From positions 1 to 36,467 of IMG/VR virus record IMGVR_UViG_3300009073_000026: a stretch of 36,467 nt of DNA; one strand, written 5' to 3'. The notes under the pieces were generated by a model, which worked only from the letters and a program-made list of their open reading frames with translations, ran no database searches and was not told where the DNA came from. Every line of letters begins with the position of its first letter. Position 1 is the first letter of the stretch. The translations under genes and the position numbers were made by a program. This document shows, one piece after another, positions 15,004 to 23,595 of the stretch. The stretch is from a virus.

Positions 15004-15558
15004 ATGGTTTACGACAAAAAGAAAATATTACCGCTGGATATCAAGCGGCTTACTATCTCATTTTTAAACGGCAATCGCGACCAAAAAAACTATCTACGTC
15101 GAAAATGGGATATTATAGAATATCATATGAGAGGCCAGCTAGATCTATGGTGGCTAAGTAAGGGCGGACAGATATCTATACAATTCGTCAAAGATGGCCG
15201 CTCCCAATCTGCTATCGGACTCGACGGACTAGGTAGTTACAAAGAAAGACAAAAGGCGAGTATGCAGATCAATAACAATCACGCAAAAGATCACCGCATC
15301 ATACTGCACGAATCTACTCACATGATCGGCTGCAAGCATCAGCACGACGAAGCTAAATTACTAAAGGACTCGGATAGATTCGGCGTCAATGTGAGTCAAG
15401 ACGTAGATAGTATAACCAGGTATCGGCAAGCTGGCGAAAAGCGAAATTACTATCTGAGTCTCGGAGATATAGATTTTTTGCACCGCTATGACGAATTTAG
15501 AGCTATCGGCGAACAGTGGCGAAGAGATGAAGCAAAACGAAGAGGGCGGAGTTTATGA
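15004..15558 (+). CDS. Astacin-like metzincin metalloprotease
   Basis: 184 residues. The long zinc motif HExxHxxGxxH is complete (His102, Glu103, His106, Gly109, His112 in HESTHMIGCKHQHD), and the HQHD/DRFGVNV stretch after it resembles astacins. Where astacins have the Met-turn SIMHY, this protein reads SITRY, so the Met is Thr while the Tyr that can bind zinc is kept. The C-terminal YLSLGDIDFLHRY matches the astacin ending. There is no signal peptide or prodomain, so it would act inside the cell, or after lysis. The target is unknown. Confidence 0.75.
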   Translation: MVYDKKKILPLDIKRLTISFLNGNRDQKNYLRRKWDIIEYHMRGQLDLWWLSKGGQISIQFVKDGRSQSAIGLDGLGSYKERQKASMQINNNHAKDHRIILHESTHMIGCKHQHDEAKLLKDSDRFGVNVSQDVDSITRYRQAGEKRNYYLSLGDIDFLHRYDEFRAIGEQWRRDEAKRRGRSL

Positions 15559-15594
15559 AAAAAGAGTATTTGTTTCGTTTCTAGATCAACCGTA

Positions 15595-16818
15595 TTGAAA
15601 AAAAAGAAAACAAAAAAAGCTTTGGTCGTCTTAAGCGTATTCGATGGAATGGGCTGCGGACAGATCGCGCTCAAAGAAATGGGGATCCCGATAAAAAAAT
15701 ATTACTCCGCCGAAATCGACAAATTTGCAAACGAACAGACTCGACATAATTTTCCTCATACTATTCAGCTAGGTAGCGTCACTGAAGTAAGGGCCAAGGA
15801 TCTCGACAGGATAGATCTATTTATAGGGGGGTCGCCCTGCCAAGGATTCTCTTTTGCTGGTAAGCAGCTCAATTTTAACGACCCTCGCTCAAAACTATTT
15901 TTTGAATATACGAGGCTTTGGAATGAGATAAAAGAGATCAATCCAAAAGCAAAATTTTTGCTGGAAAATGTGAATATGCGAAAAGAGTATTTGAGGGTTA
16001 TATCTCAATATCTCAGCATTTACCCTGTACGCATAAACAGCAATCGTGTAAGTGCTCAAAATCGTGATCGCTGGTACTGGACTAATATCAAAACAGAAGA
16101 GGTCGGAATATTCAGAGATCTAACGAGCGGAATACCTCAACCTCCCGATCAAGGTATATTACTCAAAGATATACTGCAAGACGAAAGCGAGATCGATGCA
16201 AAATACTATTTGAGCGAAAAAGCCCTTAAAAATTTTCATGATAATAATTTAATAATGGAGACAAGCGTCCGCATATCGGGCACTACGAAAACACCAACCG
16301 CAAAAGGTACTAACTCAAGACATTGGGTCTACGAGACAAACGGCAAGATCGGCTGCGTGTCCGCAACTTGCTACAAACAACCTCAGCAAATAATAGTCCG
16401 AACACCCAGAGAAGCTAGATCTAAAGAAGCAAAAGAGGAACGCAGAAGAACTGGAAAAAATAAATTCAAAGCCAAAAATATCGAACTAACTAAAGAGCAA
16501 ACGATATTTATAAGCGAACCGACGATAAAGGGATTCGCAGAAATACAACCAGGTCAATGTTTCGACGCTCAACATCCCAAAAGCAAAACAAGAAGAGGGC
16601 GAAAAATGGCAAAAAAAACAAACTGCCTATTAACCGCTAACGAGTTTATCCGATACACTCACGACTACAAGCTCCGCCGCCTCACTCCGACTGAGTGCGC
16701 CAGGCTGCAAAATATCCCTGACTGGTATGAGTGGATCGTCAGCGATACACAGATATACAAAATGCTAGGGAATGGCTGGACGGTCGGCGTGATCAAGCAT
16801 ATTTTTAGTTATTTATAA
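15595..16818 (+). CDS. C5 cytosine DNA methyltransferase (orphan)
   Basis: 407 residues from a TTG start. The motifs are in order: cofactor-binding SVFDGMGCGQIAL (14-26), catalytic PCQGFSFAGK with Cys82, ENV (124-126), QNRDR (155-159), a variable target-recognition region (about 230-330, rich in Lys and Arg), and the C-terminal LRRLTPTECARLQ and MLGNGW. It adds a methyl group to cytosine in a sequence that cannot be read from the protein. No restriction gene is near, so it probably protects phage DNA from host restriction or alters host expression. Confidence 0.93.
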   Translation: MKKKKTKKALVVLSVFDGMGCGQIALKEMGIPIKKYYSAEIDKFANEQTRHNFPHTIQLGSVTEVRAKDLDRIDLFIGGSPCQGFSFAGKQLNFNDPRSKLFFEYTRLWNEIKEINPKAKFLLENVNMRKEYLRVISQYLSIYPVRINSNRVSAQNRDRWYWTNIKTEEVGIFRDLTSGIPQPPDQGILLKDILQDESEIDAKYYLSEKALKNFHDNNLIMETSVRISGTTKTPTAKGTNSRHWVYETNGKIGCVSATCYKQPQQIIVRTPREARSKEAKEERRRTGKNKFKAKNIELTKEQTIFISEPTIKGFAEIQPGQCFDAQHPKSKTRRGRKMAKKTNCLLTANEFIRYTHDYKLRRLTPTECARLQNIPDWYEWIVSDTQIYKMLGNGWTVGVIKHIFSYL

Positions 16819-16943
16819 AATCCTAGTTTGCTACTTAATCTAATAGTCAAAAAATACTAATTACAAAGAATAATCTTGGATTGGCGACCGCTCTGTCTGA
16901 TTTTTATTAGCTTGAGATATTCAACAAAACTAAAATTTGAAAA

Positions 16944-17345
16944 ATGAATAAATGGATTAACGTAAATGATAAGATGCCTGACAAGGACGGGACTTACTTG
17001 TGTTACACTAAAGAAACAAAAAACTATACAGAGACTACTATAGTACAGTCATATAGTGAAACACATGGCTTCTCTGACATATTTGGTGATATATACGAGA
17101 CTAAGATTACCCATTGGCAGCCGCTACCAGAAGCACCAAACAAAGAAGAAGAGCATAAACAACTACTAGATAATTTCATAAGGGAGGTGGGATATGAGAT
17201 TGTTGATCTAACGGAAAAAGAAGAAACTCGATACAGAGATGAACTAAGTAGAACACTTGAATTTGGAATTTTTAAATTAAAACAAGCGGGAATTGAATTT
17301 ACAGAAACTTGTTCATCAATTTTTGGTAAATGGAAGCGAAAGTAG
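16944..17345 (+). CDS. DUF551-like small protein
   Basis: 133 residues. The N-terminal 70 match the DUF551 pattern found in many phages: WINVNDKMPDKDGTYLCYT at the start and ITHWQPLPEAP at the end. The C-terminal 60 residues are helical and charged. The function of DUF551 is unknown. It opens a run of small, visibly AT-richer genes between the methyltransferase and the head genes. A second DUF551-like gene lies at 18013. Confidence 0.75.
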   Translation: MNKWINVNDKMPDKDGTYLCYTKETKNYTETTIVQSYSETHGFSDIFGDIYETKITHWQPLPEAPNKEEEHKQLLDNFIREVGYEIVDLTEKEETRYRDELSRTLEFGIFKLKQAGIEFTETCSSIFGKWKRK

Positions 17346-17417
17346 CTTGTCGATAATGTAGAATGATAATCACTGCGACCATCATAGAAAATTGAAAACA
17401 AAATAAAAATATCACAA

Positions 17418-17774
17418 ATGTCAAAACATGCAACAATCGCCATGCTCGAAACTATGGAGCAACAACTACTCGAATTAATAGCAGACTTCTTAGATAGCGA
17501 AGACCAAAAGCTAAATGAGGTGATCGCTCACATTAAAGACCCAATGTCAAGAGAAGACTCTGAACTACATATCCAAATGGCTAAAGCAGCGATGGATATC
17601 TATAAATCAAAGACAGTTCTCTATGATGGTCGTGGTGTATTATCTAATATTATGTCAGAGAGCAAAGCGAACGGCGTCTGCCTCAATGTAGGATGCCAAG
17701 GAAGTGCCGAAAGTTATTATGATAATTACTGTAGTCTAAGTTGCAAGATAAATGGTGAGGCAGATGAGAGGTAA
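17418..17774 (+). CDS. Hypothetical protein with C-terminal cysteines
   Basis: 118 residues. The first 75 are helical (ATIAMLETMEQQLLELIADF). The last 35 contain Cys in CLNVGCQG and DNYCSLSCK, a likely zinc site. No family is recognised. It belongs to the accessory run. Confidence 0.6.
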   Translation: MSKHATIAMLETMEQQLLELIADFLDSEDQKLNEVIAHIKDPMSREDSELHIQMAKAAMDIYKSKTVLYDGRGVLSNIMSESKANGVCLNVGCQGSAESYYDNYCSLSCKINGEADER

Positions 17775-17838
17775 TTAAAAGCGTGGCATTCGCTGTTGAG
17801 GTGTTCTCATTGCGGGTGGGAACTTATAAACTGTAAAA

Positions 17839-17961
17839 ATGGAAAAGAAAGAATTTGGTACTAGGTATGAAGCTTTAGAATGGCTAGATAAGCACAATTT
17901 AAAAATGTGGTCTGGGTGGTTGGCTCTAGATAAGTTTGTTATTTATTACGAGCTTGAGTAA
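17839..17961 (+). CDS. Very small hypothetical protein
   Basis: 40 residues (MEKKEFGTRYEALEWLDK, then KMWSGWLALDKFVIYYELE). It is too short for a domain call. Evidence is limited to an open frame with an AAAAATG start in a gap of suitable size, and a protein-like composition (aromatic C terminus). Confidence 0.4.
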   Translation: MEKKEFGTRYEALEWLDKHNLKMWSGWLALDKFVIYYELE

Positions 17962-18012
17962 TGTTTGGCTGTAAGTGGCGGAATTATTACGAAAACATGA
18001 AAATCAAAAGTT

Positions 18013-18372
18013 ATGACTTGGATAAATATAAAAGAAAAAGAACCAAAACACAAAGAGGACATTATTGTGTACTATGTTGATGAAATAGGCGAGGAGTATA
18101 TCACAGGAGGGTATAAAGATTGGGATACTAATAACTGGGAACTTTATTATAAAAATGAATCAGTAGGACATAACGATATTGCTTGGTGGATGCCTTGTCC
18201 TCTACCCCCTATTGATAGTAATAATTCTGACATCTTACAGCCTATTATCATAGCGGAACAAAGTGAAGCGGCGGTCTGCACCTGCAAGAATCCCAAATAT
18301 ACAATACACGACCATCCTAAGCCTAATACGAAATGGTGTAATATATGCGAAGAAATAGTGCAGACAGGATGA
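18013..18372 (+). CDS. DUF551-like protein with a C-terminal zinc-finger-like segment
   Basis: 119 residues. WINIKEKEP at the start and IAWWMPCPLPPID at about 56-68 mark a second DUF551-type domain, divergent from the gene at 16944. The C-terminal part adds CTC (Cys89, Cys91) and CNIC (Cys109, Cys112), a possible zinc site that the other gene lacks. It is the last gene before the non-coding gap ahead of the portal. Confidence 0.7.
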   Translation: MTWINIKEKEPKHKEDIIVYYVDEIGEEYITGGYKDWDTNNWELYYKNESVGHNDIAWWMPCPLPPIDSNNSDILQPIIIAEQSEAAVCTCKNPKYTIHDHPKPNTKWCNICEEIVQTG

Positions 18373-18791
18373 TAATAAGAATATAAACGCAACTCTATAA
18401 AAGCTTTAAGTCAATCCCGACCACAAAGCGAGTCACAGCGTAACAAGCAATCGCAAACCGCCGACTAACAATTATCCATTTTCTGCAATTCTTATCCTAC
18501 AGCTACAGGAGCGCACTAGCAAAACATACCAAAACAGCCCATATTTAGCTAAATCATACCCTAAATCGTAAAAAAGTTTCTATGTTTTTAAGGGTATGAT
18601 TTGCTAAATACTCACCACTTAAAAACAAGGGCAAAACGCCCGTCGATATTGAGCCAAGACAGTGTTGTGCTCGACCTCACAAAAATCAACCCGGTCAGCA
18701 AATCGTCGATCAAATCAGACCCGAAAAAAAAGTTTGTTTGCAAAACAAACACATTTATCAAAAAGTCGATTCTAATTTTGTAATCGAACTT
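18373..18791. other. Gap of about 420 bases before the portal gene
   Basis: No convincing gene is seen. It holds the long inverted repeat at 18542-18610 and the only CCGG found in the window (18691). A 60-codon TTG frame over 18601-18783 is Lys/Ser-rich and overlaps the portal extension; it is not credited. The stretch probably contains the promoter of the structural operon, but no clear Bacteroidetes promoter match is claimed. Confidence 0.6.
18542..18610. promoter_or_regulatory. Long inverted repeat upstream of the head operon
   Basis: TATTTAGCTAAATCATACCCT (18542-18562) pairs with AGGGTATGATTTGCTAAATA (18591-18610), leaving one bulged T and a 28-base loop. There is no T tract after it in either direction strong enough for a terminator. 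Possible roles are a regulator-binding site or an RNA structure controlling late genes. Confidence 0.6.
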
Positions 18792-20105
18792 ATGATAAAC
18801 ATAGCAAAGCGAACAATAAGCAATATTAAAAACCGCCTAGGCGGTAAGTCTATCACGCGATCACTCCGCACGACAGGCGGTAAAAGCTTGTTGAATTTGC
18901 CGATAATATTCGGCGGAGCTACCAAGTCAGGCGTCAAGATCACACCTAACACCTCGCTCGCGTTTAGTGCCGTGTATGCAAGTGTCAAGGTGATCACTGA
19001 GAATATCGCGTCGCTACCCTTCCAAGTCATGCAGACACAAGCCGACGGCAAATCACCAGCGACTGACCATCCATTACATAGGCTACTCAAAAAAGAACCG
19101 AGCGACGCCCTGACCTCTTTTAATTTTCGTCGGACGCTTATCGCGAATTATCTTTTGTGTGGTGACGGTTATGCGCGTATCGTACGAAACAAAAAGAGCG
19201 GTCAGCCGATAGCCTTCGAGATCATGGAAAGTTCACAAGTCGAACCGATAAAAGTCAAAGACGGCGAAAATTATAAATTATGGTATGCAGACTACGAGCG
19301 TCAGCAAATCCTATACCCTACCGACGTGATCCATATCAGCGATCTAAGTTTCGACGGTCGTCGTGGTATGAGTAGAGTTATGATCGCAAAGGAGTCGATC
19401 GGTATGTCTATCGCGAGCACTAACTTTGCAAACGACTTTTATAAAAACGGCATCCATCTCGGCGGATATCTAGGCACTGAAAAAGAGCTAACAGTCGAAG
19501 CTGCTGAACGCCTGCGATCTTCTTTTAAAGAAACTTACTCTGGCCCTAATCGAGTCGGCGAAGTTGCTGTCTTAGAGGACGGCGTCCAGTTTCATAAGTA
19601 CGAACACTCGATGCCGCTATCCGACGCGCAATTTATAGAGACAAAAAAATTCCAGATCGAGGACGTCGCGAGGATCTTTGGAGTACCGCCGCATAAGATC
19701 GGACATCTAGAGCGATCGACGAATAATAATATCGAGTCACAAAACACGGAATTTGTAGAGAACACTCTCAGACCGATCGTCGTATTGATCGAGCAAGAAT
19801 TTGATAAAAAAATATTCGCGGAGGTCGATCAAGAAACCTACTACACAAATATTGAGCTAAAAGGATTGTTAAGGGGCGATATAAAAACGCGCACACAATT
19901 TTATACCAAGTTATTTGATAGGGGAATATTCTCGATCAACGATATCAGAGCACTAGAAGACATGAATAAAGTAGACGGCGGCGACGCGAGATTTATTCCG
20001 CTCAACATGATACCGCTTAGTGAGGTCGATAATTATATGGAATACCTGACTAGTAAAAACAACGGACAAAACAAAAGCAGAGAATCAGAGGAAGAGGAAG
20101 AGTAA
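18792..20105 (+). CDS. Portal protein, HK97 type
   Basis: 437 residues from ATG 18792; a TTG 18 codons earlier (18738) would add an N terminus with no portal features. The twelve-fold portal ring forms the head vertex and DNA channel. Family marks include LAFSAVYASVKVITENIASLPF, LCGDGYARIVRNKKSGQP, DVIHISDLSFDGRRGMSRV, and a C-terminal IFGVPPHKIGHLE with NNNIESQNTEF. The Glu-rich tail (SEEEEE) ends it. It begins the structural operon, followed by protease and capsid in the HK97 order. Confidence 0.95.
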   Translation: MINIAKRTISNIKNRLGGKSITRSLRTTGGKSLLNLPIIFGGATKSGVKITPNTSLAFSAVYASVKVITENIASLPFQVMQTQADGKSPATDHPLHRLLKKEPSDALTSFNFRRTLIANYLLCGDGYARIVRNKKSGQPIAFEIMESSQVEPIKVKDGENYKLWYADYERQQILYPTDVIHISDLSFDGRRGMSRVMIAKESIGMSIASTNFANDFYKNGIHLGGYLGTEKELTVEAAERLRSSFKETYSGPNRVGEVAVLEDGVQFHKYEHSMPLSDAQFIETKKFQIEDVARIFGVPPHKIGHLERSTNNNIESQNTEFVENTLRPIVVLIEQEFDKKIFAEVDQETYYTNIELKGLLRGDIKTRTQFYTKLFDRGIFSINDIRALEDMNKVDGGDARFIPLNMIPLSEVDNYMEYLTSKNNGQNKSRESEEEEE

Positions 20106-20161
20106 TAATATCGCTCCGACTTCACTCAGGATAAGAATTAAAAATTGATAATTAAAAATAT

Positions 20162-20884
20162 ATGAGCAAGGTTAAAACCAACACAGCAACAAGAACCAAA
20201 ACACCAAACAGTGACGCGGTCTATGTTCCTGGTAACATCAGAGTAAACAGCGAGACTAGAGCTGAGGGCGATACCTATACATTTGAGATATCTAACGCTG
20301 GCGAAGATAGGCATGGCTCAGTGATACCGATATCAGCTTGGAGACTTGATAATTATAACAAGAACGGCATCGTCGCCTACTTACACAAAACAAACGACTA
20401 TCGAGCAAACCCCGACCTAGTCATCGGCAAAGGTCAGGCATATATCGACGGCGACAGGCTAATGGCCGACACTATATTTGAGCCTCAAGAGATCAATGAG
20501 CTGGCCCATAAGATAAGAAGCAAGATCGACTTTGGATCACTGAGAGCCGTGTCGGTGGGATTCTTACCGATCAAATGGCACTGGGGCAACAGAGAGCAAA
20601 ACTCAGAAGAGAATGACGACGTACTTTATTTTGACGAAGTCGAATTGCTAGAGTTTAGCGTCGTCGACATCCCTAGCAATCCAGACGCTGGACTCCGATC
20701 GCTAGATGGATTCTTAAGAGACGAGCGAGACATCAGGACTGATAAAAAAGAAAGCAGCGAAGAAAACGACAAAGGAGACAAGCACAAGAAAGTAAATATG
20801 AGAATGAACGAAAATCTAGTCAGGCTAAATAAAAACAAACGATTAGCTTATGGTCTACGACTTATCGACTCCGACTCGCATTAA
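20162..20884 (+). CDS. Prohead protease, HK97 type
   Basis: 240 residues. A serine protease of the S78 type, matching its place between portal and capsid. The catalytic His is in IVAYLHKTNDY (His75) and the Ser in LRAVSVGFLP (Ser131), followed by EFSVVDIPSNPDA. The C-terminal 50 residues are Lys- and Glu-rich and probably serve as the scaffold-interacting, self-cleaved tail. The gene has an AT-rich leader with TTGATAATTAA. Confidence 0.93.
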   Translation: MSKVKTNTATRTKTPNSDAVYVPGNIRVNSETRAEGDTYTFEISNAGEDRHGSVIPISAWRLDNYNKNGIVAYLHKTNDYRANPDLVIGKGQAYIDGDRLMADTIFEPQEINELAHKIRSKIDFGSLRAVSVGFLPIKWHWGNREQNSEENDDVLYFDEVELLEFSVVDIPSNPDAGLRSLDGFLRDERDIRTDKKESSEENDKGDKHKKVNMRMNENLVRLNKNKRLAYGLRLIDSDSH

Positions 20885-20913
20885 TTAATTAATTATAAAA
20901 AATTCATTTTAAA

Positions 20914-22236
20914 ATGAAAAAGAAACTTTTAAATCTTCAAGCACTAAGGACAGCGGCCATCGGCACGCAGACGGCTCTAATGGATATCGCTCGCACCGAG
21001 GGCGAAGCTCAAGACATCAGAGCGTTTACAGCAATCGAACAAAAGAAATTTGATGAAGCTGACGAAGAGATCACAAAACTCGACTCCGAGATCGAAAACC
21101 TTGAGAGAATGATCAAGGCCGAAACGAGAGCGGCGGAAGTAAGGGTCGCAACTGACAGAGCGGCAAAAGACACACCTGAGCAGAAGGTCGCAAAAAGATA
21201 CTCGCTGATAAAAGCCATAAGGGCGACGGTCGGCAAAGGAGAGCTGGAAGGGGTCGAGAAGGAAATGCACCAAGAAGCACTAGTCGAGGCAAAGCGATCT
21301 AATACTCAGGTCGTAGGGAATGTCGGCGTTCCTGCAATGCTATTCAAACCGAAAACTAGAGCAACACTAGAAACGGGCGTACCGCTAACGGCTGGCAATC
21401 TGATCGATACTGAGGTCAGAGATCAGATCGTCGGAGCACTACGACCTGAGCTACAAGTAGTAAACCTAGGAGCAGACATCAGAACGGGTCTTACTAGTAA
21501 CGATTCATTCATCAGACAAAAAGAAGTCTCAGCGGCATCATGGAGAGCAGAGAAAGCCGCTGCCACTGAGACAAATCCCGAATTTGAACTAGTCGACCTA
21601 TCTCCAAAAGGATTAAGCGCATTTACGCCGATCACTCTAGAGATGATCATGCAAGATAACAGAGGTATCGAGGCGAGCGTCAGGTCGGATCTAGAGATCG
21701 CTATCGCTACCAAGCTCGACGCTGATCTGATCAACGGCGACGGAAGCGGAAAACCCGAAGGGATCCTGAACACTAGCGGCATCAACAACGTGACATTCGG
21801 AGGAGTGCCGACATATGAGAAACTAGTCGAGCTAGAAACGCTGATCGCCAGCGCAAACGCATCGGGCAATATGATGGCATACCTGACAAGTCCATCGGTC
21901 AAAGGACTACTGAAGTCTACCAAGATCGACGCTGGCTCAGGTCGTATCGTGTGGAATACATATCCCAACCCTGGTAATATGGGGAGTATGGATATGGTGA
22001 ACGGGTACAGAGCCGTGACCTCGACTCAGATGCCTGTCGCTACTGGAAAACACTCTATGATCTTCGGTGACTGGAGCAAACTTATCGTTGATCAGTGGGG
22101 AGGTGTAAGTTTCTATGTCGATGATGCGACGCAGATCAAAAACGGGATCATCAATATCGTAGTCCATAGCTGGTGGGATGCTGCCGTCAAGCACGCTAAA
22201 AGCTTTAGCGCGGCGGTCGACATCGATCTAGCTTAA
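20914..22236 (+). CDS. Major capsid protein, HK97 fold
   Basis: 440 residues. The first about 120 form a charged coiled coil, the delta domain that acts as scaffold and is removed by the protease. The rest carries the HK97 capsid pattern: NLIDTEVRDQIVGAL, SFIRQKEVSAASW, ATKLDADLINGDGSGKPEGIL and a beta-rich C terminus (SMIFGDWSKLIVDQWGG). Length is usual for capsids with a fused delta domain. A stable hairpin follows within 50 bases of its stop. Confidence 0.95.
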   Translation: MKKKLLNLQALRTAAIGTQTALMDIARTEGEAQDIRAFTAIEQKKFDEADEEITKLDSEIENLERMIKAETRAAEVRVATDRAAKDTPEQKVAKRYSLIKAIRATVGKGELEGVEKEMHQEALVEAKRSNTQVVGNVGVPAMLFKPKTRATLETGVPLTAGNLIDTEVRDQIVGALRPELQVVNLGADIRTGLTSNDSFIRQKEVSAASWRAEKAAATETNPEFELVDLSPKGLSAFTPITLEMIMQDNRGIEASVRSDLEIAIATKLDADLINGDGSGKPEGILNTSGINNVTFGGVPTYEKLVELETLIASANASGNMMAYLTSPSVKGLLKSTKIDAGSGRIVWNTYPNPGNMGSMDMVNGYRAVTSTQMPVATGKHSMIFGDWSKLIVDQWGGVSFYVDDATQIKNGIINIVVHSWWDAAVKHAKSFSAAVDIDLA

Positions 22237-22270
22237 TCATAGTATATGCTAACGAATTATCTTAAATCAA

Positions 22271-22301
22271 TTGTGAGTGACCGATCAAAGGTCACTCGCA
22301 A
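22271..22301 (+). terminator. Hairpin after the capsid gene (attenuator or mRNA end)
   Basis: TTGTGAGTGACC and GGTCACTCGCAA pair with one G-U wobble around the loop GATCAAA. No T tract follows, so it may be a partial terminator or a structure stabilising the capsid mRNA. A comparable hairpin follows the tail-tube gene. Confidence 0.5.
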
Positions 22302-22330
22302 TAATTCAAAACCCATCAATAAAGATCACC

Positions 22331-22609
22331 ATGTCAAAACCAAAAAAGGCAACGCCAAAAAAAAGAACAGCGGCGAAGAAACCAGCAGCGAAGAAAAAAG
22401 CAACAGCAAATAAAGCAACGACAAAGCCTGTCGCTCAGAGGGCCACAACTACAGCGACCAAGAAAAAAAAGCCAAAAGAAATAAGAGTCAAGTTTTTAAA
22501 AACGCCTTACGGAAAATATAAGATACCATATTTTGAAGGTCAGGAGGCTATGATCGAGACAGTACTCGCGGAGACAATGATCAGAGATAAGTACGCCGAA
22601 AAACTATAA
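22331..22609 (+). CDS. Small head protein with N-terminal Lys/Ala-rich (histone H1-like) tail
   Basis: 92 residues from ATG 22331; an upstream GTG frame would run through the hairpin and is rejected. The first 45 residues are a Lys/Ala repeat (AAKKPAAKKKATANKATTK) like the tail of histone H1. The last 45 (IRVKFLKTPYGKYKIPYFEG, then LAETMIRDKYAEKL) are a small folded unit of the type found in HK97-like head-tail modules. The gene at 24466 has a related unit with a KA-rich tail at the other end. DNA contact in the head is plausible but inferred. Confidence 0.65.
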   Translation: MSKPKKATPKKRTAAKKPAAKKKATANKATTKPVAQRATTTATKKKKPKEIRVKFLKTPYGKYKIPYFEGQEAMIETVLAETMIRDKYAEKL

Positions 22610-22651
22610 GCCAAAAAACAAGGCTTAAGTCTAAATGTAAAAAAGCAAAAA

Positions 22652-23188
22652 ATGAGATTTCAAACCATAAAAGACAGCAAGCTCGAACCCGTCTCGACAG
22701 ACGAGGTCAAGGCCCATCTAAGAATCGACGGCGAGGATCTCATGCTTAACCTATACCGTACAGCTGCCAGGCAGCAAGCCGAAAACTACACGGGTCGAGC
22801 GTTCCTGACCAAGACGATCGCGATATATAATGACACAGTACCGCGAGATAAGATCACGCTATGGAATACGCCAGTAAAAAAGATAGTGAAATTTAAGTAT
22901 CGAGATGAGAGCGGCAAAGTGCAGAGCCTCCAAGACAAAGACTACTTAATACAAGGATCAGCACCCGAATACCTTATCCCGACTAGCGGACAATTTCCAG
23001 CTGGCACGGATCTAAGGATCGAGGCGGTCTGCGGAGGCGTGAGTCGCGAAAGCGTACCGAGTGCTATCAAGGCGGCGATACTGCTGACTATAGGTACACT
23101 CTATGAGAATCGAGAGGAGACCGTCAAGCGACTGCCGACCTCAGCTCGTAATTTACTAGAGCCGTATCGGATTTGGCAATTTTTTTAA
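22652..23188 (+). CDS. Head-tail connector (gp6-like)
   Basis: 178 residues. The N-terminal pattern PVSTDEVKAHLRIDGEDLMLNLYRTAARQQAENYTGR is typical of the gp6/gp15 connector family that binds beneath the portal. The middle is beta-rich (ITLWNTPVKKIVKFKYRD) and the C terminus is helical (AIKAAILLTIGTLYENRE). It lies in the canonical HK97 order between capsid and head-tail adaptor. Confidence 0.88.
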   Translation: MRFQTIKDSKLEPVSTDEVKAHLRIDGEDLMLNLYRTAARQQAENYTGRAFLTKTIAIYNDTVPRDKITLWNTPVKKIVKFKYRDESGKVQSLQDKDYLIQGSAPEYLIPTSGQFPAGTDLRIEAVCGGVSRESVPSAIKAAILLTIGTLYENREETVKRLPTSARNLLEPYRIWQFF

Positions 23189-23236
23189 AAGCTTGAGCCG
23201 CGAGAAAATTATCAATTATCAATTAATAATTATCAA

Positions 23237-23572
23237 TTGAGAAGATCACTTGTAAAAATAGCAGACCTACGGAGTCGGATAACTATAGAGCAGCAGACAA
23301 GCGAGCGAGATGGCTGGAATGGTAATCAACTACACTGGACGACGCTCGCGGTGTTATGGGCTAAAGTAGACCAGAGTCACGGATCAGAAAAAGAAGAGGC
23401 CGCACGAGAGACGGCCATCGATGTGACGACCTTTACTGTCCGTTATCGAAAAGAGCTAAACGATACCAGTCTCAGGATAAAGCACAACGATAAAATATAC
23501 GACATCGAGTCGGTCATAGACATGGAGAATATGAGGCGTTTTATGTTGATCAGATGCAAAGCTAGAACGTAA
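23237..23572 (+). CDS. Head-tail adaptor (SPP1 gp16-like)
   Basis: 111 residues from a TTG start, which directly follows the leader motif AATTATCAATTG. The pattern IADLRSRITIEQQTSERDGWNG, then WAKVD, and the late IYDIESVIDMENMRRFMLIRC match the head-tail joining family (Phage_H_T_join). Length is usual. Confidence 0.88.
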   Translation: MRRSLVKIADLRSRITIEQQTSERDGWNGNQLHWTTLAVLWAKVDQSHGSEKEEAARETAIDVTTFTVRYRKELNDTSLRIKHNDKIYDIESVIDMENMRRFMLIRCKART

Positions 23573-23595
23573 TTGATAATTAATAATTAAGCAAG

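Noticed and set aside
15595-16818. Part of a restriction-modification pair
   Set aside because: The neighbours are an astacin-like protease and DUF551-like genes; no restriction endonuclease is recognisable except the HNH pair, which is 10 kb away beside terminase.
18601-18783. A 60-codon gene before the portal
   Set aside because: TTG start within an inverted repeat, overlap with the portal extension, and a low-complexity Lys/Ser composition.
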